A stretch of DNA of 64,000 nucleotides from Helicobacter_D ganmani (GCF_965138225.1 NZ_CBCSAX010000007.1); one strand, 5' to 3'; shown: positions 17,806-28,500, counted from the first letter of the stretch. Notes: generated by a model from the letters alone, not told the origin. Numbers and translations: made by a program.

Positions 17806-20229
17806 TTAAGAGATTCCGAGTTTCTTTTCAAGCTGAACAATTCTGTCCCAAGTTTCAATCATAGAATCAGGATTAAGAGAAATAGAAGTAATGCCATTTT
17901 CTACTAAAAATTCTGCAATTTCCGGATAATCGCTCGGGGCTTGTCCGCAGATACCGCAGTATTTATTGTGTTTTTTACAAGATTCAATTGCCATTTTAAA
18001 CATTTTTAATAATGCTGGATTGCGTTCATCAAAAATATGGCTCACTAACTCACCATCTCTATCCACTCCTAAAGTAAGTTGTGTTAAGTCGTTAGAACCG
18101 ATAGAGAATCCATCAAAGAGCTGCAAAAACTCGTCCGCTAAAACCACATTGACAGGCAATTCACACATCACATAAATCTCCAAACCATTTTCCCCTTGCA
18201 CCAAGCCATTTTTGCGCATAATATCAAGCACTCTGCGCCCTTCTTCAGGTGTTCTTAGGAATGGAATCATAATTTTCATATTAGAAAATCCCATTTCATT
18301 TCGCGCCATAGCAAGTGCTTCGCATTCCCATTCAAACGCTTGTCGGTATTGTTCAGAATAATAGCGACTTGCTCCACGATAACCAATCATTGGATTCTCT
18401 TCGTTAGGCTCATAATCTTTTCCACCCACCATACGACAATATTCGTTGGACTTAAAGTCGCTTGTGCGCACAATGACGGGTTTTGGATAAAATGCAGAAG
18501 CAATCATTCCAACGCCCTCTGCAATCTTTTTAACAAAAAAGTCTTTTGGATTTGCATAGCCTGACATAATTTCTCTTACGCTTTCTACGCCATCAAATTC
18601 TTTATTGCCATTATGCAAGTCAATCAATGCCAAAGGGTGTGCTTTGATGTAATTGTTAATAATAAATTCCATTCTAGCAAGCCCTACACCATTGTTTGGA
18701 ATCATAGAAAATGAAAAAGCTTTTTCAGGATTCCCGATATTCATATAGATTTTAGTTTTTGGTTGCTCTAATGTGCTTAAGTCAATTTTTTCTACTTCAT
18801 ACTCATACACGCCATTATACACAAAGCCATCTTCACCTTCTGCACAAGAGACGGTAACTTCCATACCTGTTTCTAACTTTTCTGTTGCACCCACTGCCCC
18901 AACAATTGCTGGCACACCAATTTCGCGTGCGACAATCGCAGCGTGGCAAGTGCGCCCCCCGCGATTCGTAATTACTGCTGCCGCTTTTTTCATTGCGGGT
19001 TCCCAATCGGGGTCTGTATTATCGGTTACAAGAATCTCTCCTTGTTTTAATTCGCCCATATTAGAGATATTATCAATCACGCGAATTTTTCCGATTCCAA
19101 TCTTGCCGCCTACTGCTTTACCAGTTAGCAGAATCTCTTTGTCGCCTTTATCTTTAAGGAAATATTTTTCAAAAGTATTACTTTGTTTTTTCATCTTTTG
19201 GCTTTGCACAGTTTCGGGACGTGCTTGCACGATGAAAATTTCTCCGCTATTTCCATCTTTTGCCCATTCCATATCCATTGGACGATATTCACCTGCTTCC
19301 TTAGAATAATGTCTCTCAATCAACATTGCATACCGCGCTAGAGTCAGCACTTCATCATCTTCTAGCGAGAAGCTTTTAAGCTCTTCTTCAGTGGTTTCAA
19401 TGTTTTTGGTTGGATGTTTTGCGCCTGGGGCTGCATACACCATTTTAATATTTTTAAATCCTAACTGACGCTTTAGAATCGGTCGTTTTCCTAGCTCCAA
19501 AGAAGGCTTGAAGACATAAAATTCGTCAGGATTCACGGTTCCACCCACAACATTTTCTCCAAGCCCCCAACTAGAAGTGATGAAAACTGCGTCTTTAAAG
19601 CCTGTTTCTGTATCAATACTAAACATAACACCGGAGCTTCCTTTATCTGAACGCACCATTTTTTGCACTCCGACAGAAAGGGCAACTTTAAAATGGTCAA
19701 ATCCTCTTGAAGCACGATAACTCACAGCTCTATCTGTGAAAAGCGAAGCGAAGCAAGATTTTACATAATGGATTAATTCCGTTTGACCTTGCACGCTCAA
19801 ATAAGTGTCTTGTTGTCCTGCAAAACTCGCATCGGGCAAATCCTCCGCGGTTGCAGAGCTTCTAACTGCCACATCAGCCTCTTCCATTTTGTATTCTTCG
19901 CTCAAGATTTTATAGGCTTCTAAAATCTCTTTGCGTAAATCTTCTGGCAATGGTGTGCCAAAAATCATATCGCGAATTTTTTTGGAGCGAACATTTAATA
20001 CATCAATTTCTGTTACATCAATCCCATCAAGCAATTCTTTGATTTTCTCTCGAATCCCTGCACTATCTAGCAAATACCAATATGCCTCACTTGTAATCGC
20101 AAAACCATTAGGAACTTTGATTCCCATTGGCACAAGCTCTTGAAACATCTCTCCGATACTTGCATTTTTTCCCCCAACAATAGGGACATCTTTGTTGTTT
20201 AGCTCTTTGAAAAACTTGATGTATTTCAT
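17806..20229 (-). CDS. ppsA: Phosphoenolpyruvate synthase PpsA
   Basis: PpsA converts pyruvate and ATP to phosphoenolpyruvate, AMP and phosphate, opening gluconeogenesis. The 807-residue protein has the N-terminal ATP-binding domain (starting KDVPIVGGKNASIGEM, with AVRSSATAEDLPDASFAGQQ), the central phosphohistidine domain with NRGGRTCHAAIVAREIGVP, and the C-terminal PEP-binding barrel with GSNDLTQLTLGVDRD and YCGICGQAPSD near the end. It is monocistronic, with purL divergent across about 190 bp and a hairpin behind its stop. Confidence 0.97.
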   Translation of the reverse strand: MKYIKFFKELNNKDVPIVGGKNASIGEMFQELVPMGIKVPNGFAITSEAYWYLLDSAGIREKIKELLDGIDVTEIDVLNVRSKKIRDMIFGTPLPEDLRKEILEAYKILSEEYKMEEADVAVRSSATAEDLPDASFAGQQDTYLSVQGQTELIHYVKSCFASLFTDRAVSYRASRGFDHFKVALSVGVQKMVRSDKGSSGVMFSIDTETGFKDAVFITSSWGLGENVVGGTVNPDEFYVFKPSLELGKRPILKRQLGFKNIKMVYAAPGAKHPTKNIETTEEELKSFSLEDDEVLTLARYAMLIERHYSKEAGEYRPMDMEWAKDGNSGEIFIVQARPETVQSQKMKKQSNTFEKYFLKDKGDKEILLTGKAVGGKIGIGKIRVIDNISNMGELKQGEILVTDNTDPDWEPAMKKAAAVITNRGGRTCHAAIVAREIGVPAIVGAVGATEKLETGMEVTVSCAEGEDGFVYNGVYEYEVEKIDLSTLEQPKTKIYMNIGNPEKAFSFSMIPNNGVGLARMEFIINNYIKAHPLALIDLHNGNKEFDGVESVREIMSGYANPKDFFVKKIAEGVGMIASAFYPKPVIVRTSDFKSNEYCRMVGGKDYEPNEENPMIGYRGASRYYSEQYRQAFEWECEALAMARNEMGFSNMKIMIPFLRTPEEGRRVLDIMRKNGLVQGENGLEIYVMCELPVNVVLADEFLQLFDGFSIGSNDLTQLTLGVDRDGELVSHIFDERNPALLKMFKMAIESCKKHNKYCGICGQAPSDYPEIAEFLVENGITSISLNPDSMIETWDRIVQLEKKLGIS

Positions 20230-20419
20230 CTTAGATTTCTCCTTAAAATTCCTGCTGAAAAATTGTTTTAAAAATAAAACGCGAATATTTTACTGAATTT
20301 AACTTTATCTCAATCTTAGTTTATCTATACTTTATGCGTCATTTGATAAACTTTCATTGATTTTGCAAATTTTACACACCAAAGACACAAAATTGCATTT
20401 TTTTATTGTAAGGAACAAA

Positions 20420-22630
20420 ATGGAAAACCTATCCCAAGTCTTGAAGCAACATAAATTAACACAAGAGGATTATCATAAAATTTTAAGTATCTTAGGACGA
20501 GAACCTAATCTTGTAGAACTTGGTATCTTTTCGGCTATGTGGAGCGAACATTGTAGCTATAAATCTAGTAAAATTTATCTTAATGGCTTTCCTACACGCG
20601 CTCCTTGGGTTCTTCAAGGACCAGGAGAAAACGCTGGTGTCATTGATATTGGAGGAGGATATGGAGCAGTCTTTAAAATGGAATCTCACAACCACCCAAG
20701 CTTCATTGAACCCTATGCGGGAGCTGCAACGGGCGTAGGTGGAATTATGCGTGATATTTTTACAATGGGTGCTAGAGTCGTTGCGAGCTTAAACTCCATT
20801 CGCTTCGGCGATATTACCAAGAAAGATTCCATAGGCGCGAAGCACCGCTATTTGTTGCGTGGCGTTGTCGCTGGAATCGGAGGTTATGGAAATTGTATGG
20901 GTGTGCCAACTATTGGCGGGGAGATGAGTTTTGAACCTAGTTATGAAGGAAATATCCTTGTCAATGCCTTTTCTCTTGGAATTGTTAAAAATGATGAAAT
21001 ATTTTATGGTAAAGCAGAAGGAATCGGAAACCCTGTGATTTATGTTGGCTCTAAAACAGGACGCGATGGCTTGGGCGGGGCGGTAATGAGTAGTGATTCT
21101 TTCAGTGAGGATTCTAAATCCTTGCGCCCAACGGTGCAAGTGGGCGACCCTTTTACTGAAAAGTTGCTTTTGGAAGCTTGTTTGGAGCTTTTTAAACAAG
21201 ATTTAATTGTTGGAATCCAAGATATGGGAGCAGCAGGACTTACAAGCTCTAGCTTTGAAATGGCAGGACGCAGTGGAAGCGGAATGGTAATGCACTTAGA
21301 TAAAGTGCCTATGCGAGAAGAGGGAATGACGCCTTATGAGCTAATGCTTAGTGAATCTCAAGAGCGTATGCTAATCTGTGCCAAAAAAGGCTGTGAAGCA
21401 AGAATTATAGAAATTTTTTCCAAATGGGAATTAGATTGTGCAATTATCGGTGAAGTAACTAATAGCGGCAAAATGGAACTCTTTTGGTATAACGAAAAAT
21501 GCGCAGAGATTCCTATTGCTCCTTTGAGTGAAAAAGCACCTGTGCTAGAAAGACCCGTGAGCAAAAATCCGCATTATTTGGATTCTATCGTATCTTTAGA
21601 TGAGAAAAGCTTGCGCACACAGGAATCTCAAAAAGTTTTTGAATCTCTGCTTAAAAGCCCAGAAATCTGCGACAAAGCTTGGGTTTATACACAATATGAT
21701 TCTACCGTGCAAACCAATACAATTATTCCTAGTGGAGCGGGCGGTGCAAGCGTAATTCGCGTCAAGGAAAATGGCAAAGGTTTAGGAATGAGTGTAGCGT
21801 GCCAAAGCCGATTATGCTATCTTAATCCAAGAGAGGGAGCAAAGCAAGCTGTGGCAAAAGTTGGACGTGATATTTCCTTGCGTGGCGGGCGTGCTTTGGC
21901 AATCACGGATTGCTTGAACTTTGGCAGCCCAGAGAATCCAGAAGTAATGTGGCAATTTAAAGAATCTTGCGAGGGCATTAAAGAGGCTTGTAAAACCCTC
22001 AATACACCTGTTGTTAGCGGTAATGTCAGCCTTTATAATCAAACCAACGGCAAAGATATTTATCCTACACCAAGTATTGCGGGAGTGGGCGTAATTGACG
22101 CGGTGAATAATGTCCTTTCTTCACATTTCAAAGAAACCGGATTAGAAATCTATCGTCTTGCCTCGCAAGGAATCCAGCCAAAATTTGGCGCAAGCTTGGT
22201 TGCAAAATATTTTGGTAATTCTTTCAAAGGCGAGATTGCAAAAATCAATTTGCAAGATGAGCTTTTCCTATGGAATTTCCTCAATGTTGCCAATGAATAT
22301 GGATTGCTTAAAGCAGCAGTGGATATTTATCAAGGAGGTCTAGCATTAGCATTAACAAAAGCTTGCATAAGAGGAAATATCGGTGTTACAACCACAAAAA
22401 AGCTTAGCTTTGACGAGCTTTTTGGCGAAGCACCGACACAGATTTTGCTTGCCATAGAATCGCAAAATCTTGAAAGGGTTATTTCTTTGCTTAAAAATTC
22501 AAACTTGAGTTTAACCAAAGTCGCAATACTTGGTGGAGAAACACTCCAGATTGGCGACATTACAATGCCACTCCATAATGCAAATCAAATTTTTTATCAA
22601 CAATTCCAAAATATTATTGAAACGCTTTAA
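20420..22630 (+). CDS. purL: Phosphoribosylformylglycinamidine synthase subunit PurL
   Basis: PurL is the ATP-dependent synthase subunit for the fourth step of purine synthesis. At 736 residues it is the small type that needs separate PurS and PurQ, neither of which is in this window. Signatures: MWSEHCSYKSSK, MESHNHPSFIEPYAGAATGVGG, QDMGAAGLTSSSFEM and GGRALAITDCLNFG. The frame is open 63 bases further upstream, but ATG 20420 has an AAGGA site and gives the normal N-terminus. Its 3' end overlaps the proposed start of the next gene. Confidence 0.96.
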   Translation: MENLSQVLKQHKLTQEDYHKILSILGREPNLVELGIFSAMWSEHCSYKSSKIYLNGFPTRAPWVLQGPGENAGVIDIGGGYGAVFKMESHNHPSFIEPYAGAATGVGGIMRDIFTMGARVVASLNSIRFGDITKKDSIGAKHRYLLRGVVAGIGGYGNCMGVPTIGGEMSFEPSYEGNILVNAFSLGIVKNDEIFYGKAEGIGNPVIYVGSKTGRDGLGGAVMSSDSFSEDSKSLRPTVQVGDPFTEKLLLEACLELFKQDLIVGIQDMGAAGLTSSSFEMAGRSGSGMVMHLDKVPMREEGMTPYELMLSESQERMLICAKKGCEARIIEIFSKWELDCAIIGEVTNSGKMELFWYNEKCAEIPIAPLSEKAPVLERPVSKNPHYLDSIVSLDEKSLRTQESQKVFESLLKSPEICDKAWVYTQYDSTVQTNTIIPSGAGGASVIRVKENGKGLGMSVACQSRLCYLNPREGAKQAVAKVGRDISLRGGRALAITDCLNFGSPENPEVMWQFKESCEGIKEACKTLNTPVVSGNVSLYNQTNGKDIYPTPSIAGVGVIDAVNNVLSSHFKETGLEIYRLASQGIQPKFGASLVAKYFGNSFKGEIAKINLQDELFLWNFLNVANEYGLLKAAVDIYQGGLALALTKACIRGNIGVTTTKKLSFDELFGEAPTQILLAIESQNLERVISLLKNSNLSLTKVAILGGETLQIGDITMPLHNANQIFYQQFQNIIETL

Positions 22631-23105
22631 TTCTTATTTTAAGATTCCATTATGGAATCTTAAAATTTTCTTTAAAGTCCTATTTCTCTTATTTCCCTTA
22701 TTGTCTTGCGCACAAGATTCTAAAAGTTCGTTGATACAGCCTAATTTTATGAATTTTGACCAATTTTATACTCAAGTGCATGAGCAAACATTAGAGCGAA
22801 ATTTCGTGCGATTTCGTCATCGTATCGTCGTCAGTCGTGAGGGCTATCATTTGTTATCTCCCAAAGAAAAGGAGGCATTAAACCGACTTCACGCACTTGT
22901 ATTGGTATTTAGCAAGATTTCTTGGTTTATTTATTTTAATGAACAAAGCGGAGTTGGAATCTCCACCACTGCAAATAGTCATTTACAATTTGATATTCGT
23001 TATTATGAAACCTTGCGTGATATTGGGATTAATGGAGACATCAAAGCAATGTGTGTCCTCCCCTATTTTGACAAATGTATTTTGCTAGGATTTAAGATGT
23101 TTTGA
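22617..23105 (+). CDS. Putative small lipoprotein of unknown function
   Basis: The open frame starts inside purL. TTG 22617 would give a basic, hydrophobic leader (KRFNSYFKIPLWNLKIFFKV) ending in LLFPLLSC, a credible lipobox with Cys31. An in-frame ATG at 22578 is the alternative start; neither has a clear ribosome site. The remaining 130 residues (FVRFRHRIVVSREGYHLLSPKEKEAL) are not recognised. The stop overlaps the footprint of the degenerate first CRISPR repeat, so the C-terminus may have been altered when the array was placed here. Confidence 0.5.
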   Translation: MKRFNSYFKIPLWNLKIFFKVLFLLFPLLSCAQDSKSSLIQPNFMNFDQFYTQVHEQTLERNFVRFRHRIVVSREGYHLLSPKEKEALNRLHALVLVFSKISWFIYFNEQSGVGISTTANSHLQFDIRYYETLRDIGINGDIKAMCVLPYFDKCILLGFKMF

Positions 23106-23986
23106 TTTCTTAAATTCTTTTATGGTAAAATTTCCTCTTACGAAGTCAGCTCAAGATGGGGTTTTAGCCGCTTTCTAAATTCTTTTATGGTAAAATCACC
23201 TTTAATATGGGTGTGCAAATTCCAACGTTTTAGCCGCTTTCTAAATTCTTTTATGGTAAAATGAATCTTACGAATTTGCATTGGCAGCTATTGTTTTAGC
23301 CGCTTTCTAAATTCTTTTATGGTAAAATTTGGACGATACGCTTTAACTATATTTTTGAGTTTTAGCCGCTTTCTAAATTCTTTTATGGTAAAATTTTGGT
23401 TATTCCGACAGATATCAAGAATATGTTTTAGCCGCTTTCTAAATTCTTTTATGGTAAAATTGAATCGCGAGGCTTAATGCCAAATTCGCGGTTTTAGCCG
23501 CTTTCTAAATTCTTTTATGGTAAAATATTCTCAGGAATGAACTGCGGGGAGTAAGTGTTTTAGCCGCTTTCTAAATTCTTTTATGGTAAAATGTTAGCGA
23601 TGACGAGGTTGAAGCACTAGAGGTTTTAGCCGCTTTCTAAATTCTTTTATGGTAAAATTGAGGAATGTAAATACTCCTCTACAAATACGTTTTAGCCGCT
23701 TTCTAAATTCTTTTATGGTAAAATTTCCGCTTGGGTTGTTTAATTCCATTGCCGTTTTAGCCGCTTTCTAAATTCTTTTATGGTAAAATACTATTTTTCT
23801 TATGACGACCACTTAAAGGTTTTAGCCGCTTTCTAAATTCTTTTATGGTAAAATTGAAACGTCATCAACAGAAGCATCGTCAGAGTTTTAGCCGCTTTCT
23901 AAATTCTTTTATGGTAAAATAGATATTAAGGAGAAAATATGCCATTAGATGTTTTAGCCGCTTTCTAAATTCTTTTATGGTAAAAT
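23096..23986 (+). CRISPR. Type II-C CRISPR array: 13 full 36-bp repeats, one degenerate repeat, 13 spacers
   Basis: Full repeats begin GTTTTAGCCGCTTTCTAAAT and end ATGGTAAAAT. They start at 23161, 23227, 23293, 23359, 23425, 23491, 23557, 23623, 23689, 23754, 23819, 23885 and 23951, all apparently identical. Spacers are 29-30 bp. The unit at 23096-23131 keeps only the last 21 bases of the repeat. The repeat is a close relative of the C. jejuni II-C repeat. The 3' end of each repeat contains TATGGTAAAAT, an extended -10 box, so each crRNA may start from its own promoter inside the repeat, as reported for Neisseria and Campylobacter. The crRNA sense strand is +, judged from pairing with the tracrRNA anti-repeat. 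No spacer was seen to match the rest of the window by eye. Confidence 0.97.
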
Positions 23987-24076
23987 ACATTGCTTGAAAG
24001 GCTCTATTTTACAATGTTTGAAAGATTTTGAATGTCCAAAATATCTTAAAAAGGGGTATTTTAAGAAAACTTAGGA

Positions 24077-24082
24077 TACAAT
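24077..24082 (+). promoter_or_regulatory. -10 box of tracrRNA
   Basis: TACAAT within TTAGGATACAATCC lies just before the anti-repeat. Transcription would begin near 24088-24090. A second TACAAT within TCTATTTTACAATG (about 24013-24024) could start a longer form. Confidence 0.5.
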
Positions 24083-24087
24083 CCTTT

Positions 24088-24166
24088 CAAAGAATTTAAA
24101 AAGCGGCTAAAATAAGGAGTTTTCGGTCTCCGCAGGGTTACAATCCCTTTAAAACCGAGTTATCTT
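24088..24166 (+). ncRNA. tracrRNA of the type II-C system
   Basis: Bases 24089-24113 are complementary to the 5' 25 bases of the repeat except one mismatch and one terminal G-U pair (anti-repeat). Downstream, GGAG (24116-24119) pairs with CTCC (24128-24131), then AGGG (24134-24137) with CCCT (24145-24148) around a TTACAAT loop. The loop bases CGGT (24124-24127) can pair with ACCG (24154-24157), a long-range pseudoknot. The same order occurs in C. jejuni tracrRNA, including the loop TTACAAT. The RNA lies between the array and cas2 and is transcribed on the array strand. The 3' end is approximate. Confidence 0.9.
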
Positions 24167-24232
24167 ATTGATACCTCCTTTTAACAAATCTTTTTAAGAA
24201 TCTAAGCATTTATAGAATCTCTATCCTTTAAC

Positions 24233-24556
24233 TTAAAAAAGCGTAAGCTGTCTTGGCGCATTTGCTTTTTCATTCTCACTTCTTTTGCCAAGCAATAATC
24301 GCATATTATCAAATTGCTTTTCGGTAAGAATTAGTGCCCTAATATGTCCTTTGGGAGGCACAATCAAGCCCACCTTATCTAAATAATTATTGGCACTTGC
24401 CACACCTTTGCAGATTCTCATATACACGCTATATTGCAGCATCATAAAGCCATCTTTGATAAGATTCTTACGAAATCTCGCATAATCTTTACGCTCTTTT
24501 TTGCTACAAGTTGGCATATCAAACATCACTAACACTCTCATAAATTTTTCTTCCAT
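24233..24556 (-). CDS. cas2: CRISPR-associated endoribonuclease-like protein Cas2
   Basis: Cas2 forms the Cas1-Cas2 spacer integration complex. The N-terminal ferredoxin-fold strand MRVLVMFDMPT carries the family Asp at D13, followed by YARFRKNLIKDGFMMLQYSVYMRICKG, typical of type II Cas2. The start overlaps cas1 by 38 bp; a second ATG five codons in is possible, but Campylobacter Cas2 also has the short leader before MRVL. 107 residues. tracrRNA and the array lie head-on downstream. Confidence 0.95.
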   Translation of the reverse strand: MEEKFMRVLVMFDMPTCSKKERKDYARFRKNLIKDGFMMLQYSVYMRICKGVASANNYLDKVGLIVPPKGHIRALILTEKQFDNMRLLLGKRSENEKANAPRQLTLF

Positions 24557-25484
24557 TACTCTTTTCCTCGCAAAATAGCGGAAGTTTGAGCTTAAGATTC
24601 TCTATCTCAAGGCATTTCACTACGCTTTGCGCACTCACTACGCCCGCGCGAGTAAGTGGATAAAGCTTGTTTTCTACTATAACTGCACTCTGTAAAATAC
24701 TTACCAGCTTCGCACGATTTTGCAAACTTAAGCTCTCCTCTAATTCCCCAACTTCAACCATCTGCACAACAACAGAATCTACAAAGATTCTATAAGGTTC
24801 TATCAAATCATCTGCTAAGTTAAAGGCATTAAACTGATTTTTATGATTGAATCCTAGTGCAGGATTTAGTCCGCTTACACAAAGGCTTCTTGTGATAATC
24901 CCTCGCACAATTGCATAACCATAATTAAGTGCAGCATTTATCGTTCCCATTTTGCTATCTTCAAAAATTTGCACCTTGCGGGAGAAGTTTTTACCAAAAA
25001 GAGCTTTGAAATAAATTGCCGCTGCTTTGGCTTCATTATTGTTTGAATCCCCTAAATTCACACTTTTTGCTAAAGATTCTAACTCCTCATATTCTTTTTT
25101 GTTTTGCATTTTTAGTAAAAGGGCTTGATTGTTAATTTTTGCCTTCACTATTTGCTGCCAAAGAATCGCCTTTCTTTGTTTGTTTAAGGCTATTTGAGAT
25201 TGCAACACACTAAAGCTTCTAAAATGCCCCAAAAATGGCATAAATAGCCCACTTGGCAAATGCGATTCATCGCAAGCAAAGAGGATAATTTTGTATTGTG
25301 CAAATGCATTAAGCAGCGCATTTGTAAGCGTGATTTGATGAGATTCTAACATCACACACAAAATATCTACAAGCGGAATCTTTACACTTTCTTTGTCTTT
25401 TTGGACTATGCAAAGATGTTTATCCTCTAGGCTTAATCGCGCGGGTGTGCTTAAAAATAAGGTGCGAAATGCGGCATCAAACAT
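24519..25484 (-). CDS. cas1: CRISPR-associated endonuclease Cas1 (type II)
   Basis: Cas1 is the integrase that inserts new spacers. In this 321-residue protein the metal ligands are E151 (NNNEAKAAAIYF), H214 (LGFNHKNQ) and E229 (ADDLIEPYR), with the spacing of type II Cas1 proteins. The N-terminal beta domain and alpha-helical C-terminal domain are of normal length. AAGGAGGG precedes the ATG. It begins 28 bp after cas9. Confidence 0.96.
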   Translation of the reverse strand: MFDAAFRTLFLSTPARLSLEDKHLCIVQKDKESVKIPLVDILCVMLESHQITLTNALLNAFAQYKIILFACDESHLPSGLFMPFLGHFRSFSVLQSQIALNKQRKAILWQQIVKAKINNQALLLKMQNKKEYEELESLAKSVNLGDSNNNEAKAAAIYFKALFGKNFSRKVQIFEDSKMGTINAALNYGYAIVRGIITRSLCVSGLNPALGFNHKNQFNAFNLADDLIEPYRIFVDSVVVQMVEVGELEESLSLQNRAKLVSILQSAVIVENKLYPLTRAGVVSAQSVVKCLEIENLKLKLPLFCEEKSNGRKIYESVSDV

Positions 25485-25512
25485 TCCTTGCCCTCCTTTA
25501 GATTCTTATCGC

Positions 25513-28500
25513 TTAATTTTTTCTTTTAGGACTGCTTTTGAGTGCAATATCTTGGCAAGGTTCAAACTCTGCCTTTTGCATTTCACCCAAATGAGAGACT
25601 TGGTATTTTTCAAAAGTTTTAAGATTTTGGATTCCTATGCTTTTACCCACCACTTCTTTTTGTGTGGCATTAGAGTATAAAATCTTTTCATTCTCACTCA
25701 AACCCTCAAATTTATTATTATGTTTCTCTACTTGAATACTTGCAGTTGAAACACCAAAACCTACAAAATAGCACAACTCCGCCTTTTCCATTTCTTTTTT
25801 CTGCACCAAGATTAAATCATCTTTAAAAAGTGAGAAGCAGAATGTATAGTTAGAATCCATTTTTATCCAATCCTTAATCATTCCCTCTTTATCTTTGCCT
25901 ATGGCAACTGCTTTATTTGGCAGGATTCCAAGTGCAAAATCCATTGTATAAATGGGCACAGCATAGAATTTGCCTTTTTTGTCTTTAAAAATATCCACAC
26001 GCACCATTGCGCCATTACTCACAATCTTTGTGCCTACTTGGCGGATTTTCCCTAGATTTATCGCTCTTTCTATCCCCTTTCGCCCACCATAATCCATTTT
26101 ATTATCTTTAGAATATTCTTTATCATTACATAATTTTTCAAAAGAATAAAATGTCTCCTTGTGCAACGCTCCCCTTGCCCTTTTGCGTGGGGGTTTGGAG
26201 ACAAAGATAGAATCCACTTTGTCTAGCACCATTTGCCTAAAGTTTTTGCAAGGCTCAAAGAATGCTTTTTTAGCTTTGTATTCAGATTCTGCAATTTGCT
26301 TAGCATAGAATTTTTTCTTATTTTCCTCTTGATTTTTTCTAAAATCTGCAAATACCTTAATTGTCTTTGCATTAGTATAAGCAATAATCACTGCATCTAC
26401 TGCGTGGTGGAGGTGATTGTTTCTATCTTTATCACCCAAGCCCCAATAATGCCTAAGCATTGATGTAAGCTGTCCGCTTATCACCTCTAGATGATTCTTG
26501 CTACCCTTTTCTCCTGCAATCGTTACTTCATTTTCACTTAGATTTTCAAACTTTAGGCAATTATTCGTCCATTGACTTGCTAACCTTGCAATATAGCCTG
26601 TATCATTGATGTTGCGTGCAATAAAGCCAAGTTCTTTATCTTTAAAGTCCTTATTGCTGATTCTACGTTGCTTTTGTTTAGGAAGGTTTGCACTAAGGCT
26701 AAGAATCCTATCCCACTTTTCTTTATCATTTCCAAAGGCTTCAAAAGGTGTTTTATTGCCCTTGCCCTGATTTTCCTTAGCAAACACAAGCACCTTATTC
26801 ATATAGCTATCATCAAAACTGCGTGAGTAAGGGTAAATATGATCAACTTCCAACACCTTGGAATCTAGTAAATGTTCTCTTGTGATTTTTCTATCACTAT
26901 ATACACAAAGCTCCTTTTGTTCTATCCAAAGCTTCATCTTAAGAATATTTGCGCCATTAATGGGTAATCCTAGAATCTCGCATTGCTGTATTGCTTTTTG
27001 ATTCGCCTCAAAATGCTCTCTTTGCTCTTTTTCAATTTTCTTGCGTTCATCATAGTTTTTGCCTGCTTCGCGCGTAAATTCTAAATGAATCTTATGCACA
27101 TTTCCATATTTTCTTAAAAGTGCGTTGAGCACCTTGCGATACTCACTTAATGCTCTTGCAACGACTGGATTTGCCAAATAGGGTTCATAGTCTTTTAGCG
27201 GGATTAAAAACTCACCCTTTTGCTTATGCTTTCTATGTTCTTGCAATCCTGCCTTTTTCACTGCTTCATCATAGCGCAACCCCTCACGCATAAAGGGTAG
27301 AATCTTATCAAGTGCCTTAAAGCTTAAATCAATATGTTTTGCAAAATTCAAATTGCTTAAAGCTTCTACTTGCTCCTTGCTTAATGCGGAATAGTTTTGC
27401 AATTTTTTAGCTAAATTTTCTTTGCTTTTAATGAGGGCAATATCCATGGCGATACTATCTAACTCCTCACGAGAAAATTTGCCGAAATCTTCGCCCATTG
27501 CTTTTTTAAAAGCCTTAAGATTTTTAAACTCAATAAACTTTGCCTTTTCAGCTTCTTGCATTCCTTTGGTATAATCAAGCTTAGAATCTTTCGCAAATAA
27601 AATACGCCCATCAAGGTGCAAAATCTCACGCAATTTTTTATAACTCATCTCGCCTTTATCAAGCACAATTTTTAGAATCTCTTGAATCTTATCTTTTCCA
27701 TACGCTTCGCCAATGCCAAGATTTTTGCTTTTTTCTTCAAGATTCTTTAGGGTATTAATAATGCGTGTGAGGGCAACAAACTCTATTGCGCTTAAAGAAT
27801 CTTTTGGTGCGCGGGGCTCATCATAAAACACACATTTGCCGACTTTATCTTCAAAACTCTTTAAATCTCTTTGGTAAAAGGCTGTTTCTATGATTTGGGA
27901 TTCAAAATTTTTGCTAAAAGTTGCCCCAAAGTCTTTTTGCTTTGCAAAGATGAGCTCTAACTCTGCCCTTACTTGCTCTTGTGCCACGCAATGCTCGTAA
28001 CTTTCTTTTTTATTGCGCACATTTTTAAACTCTTTTGTAATATTGTTACCTTTTTTCTCACTTTCTAATCTTAGCTTTTGATAAAATTCTTTATAGAGAT
28101 ATTCACCTACACTTTGATACTTATCTTTCATAGCTGTTTCATTTACTTTAATCGCACTTAGCACCTTTCCAGAATCTTTATCGCTTCCTGTTTTTGCGTG
28201 TTTGTTCCCATAGCCGCGATGTTTAGCGATATGTAAAATTACCCGTGCTAAGTCTTTAGAATCTAGCTTTTGACTTAGAGCTAAAGTGCGTAGCTCATAG
28301 GGGCTTTTGTGTTCTTTGCTTGTTTGGTATGCCTTTGGTAATTCCCCATCATTTGCAAGATAATCGCTTAAATTTAACCCAAATTCTTTACAAAGCAGTC
28401 TTTTAATTGCATTAAGCCTAGCTTTTCTCCGTGCTAATCTCCGTCTAACCCCTCTTGCTTCTCTACGCGGAGCAGCAAGCGAATCACCATTTTTTGGATT

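Noticed and set aside
18773..19309. Long plus-strand open frame inside ppsA
   Set aside because: It is antisense to a clear PpsA protein, has low-complexity Ser/Pro composition, and lacks a ribosome site.
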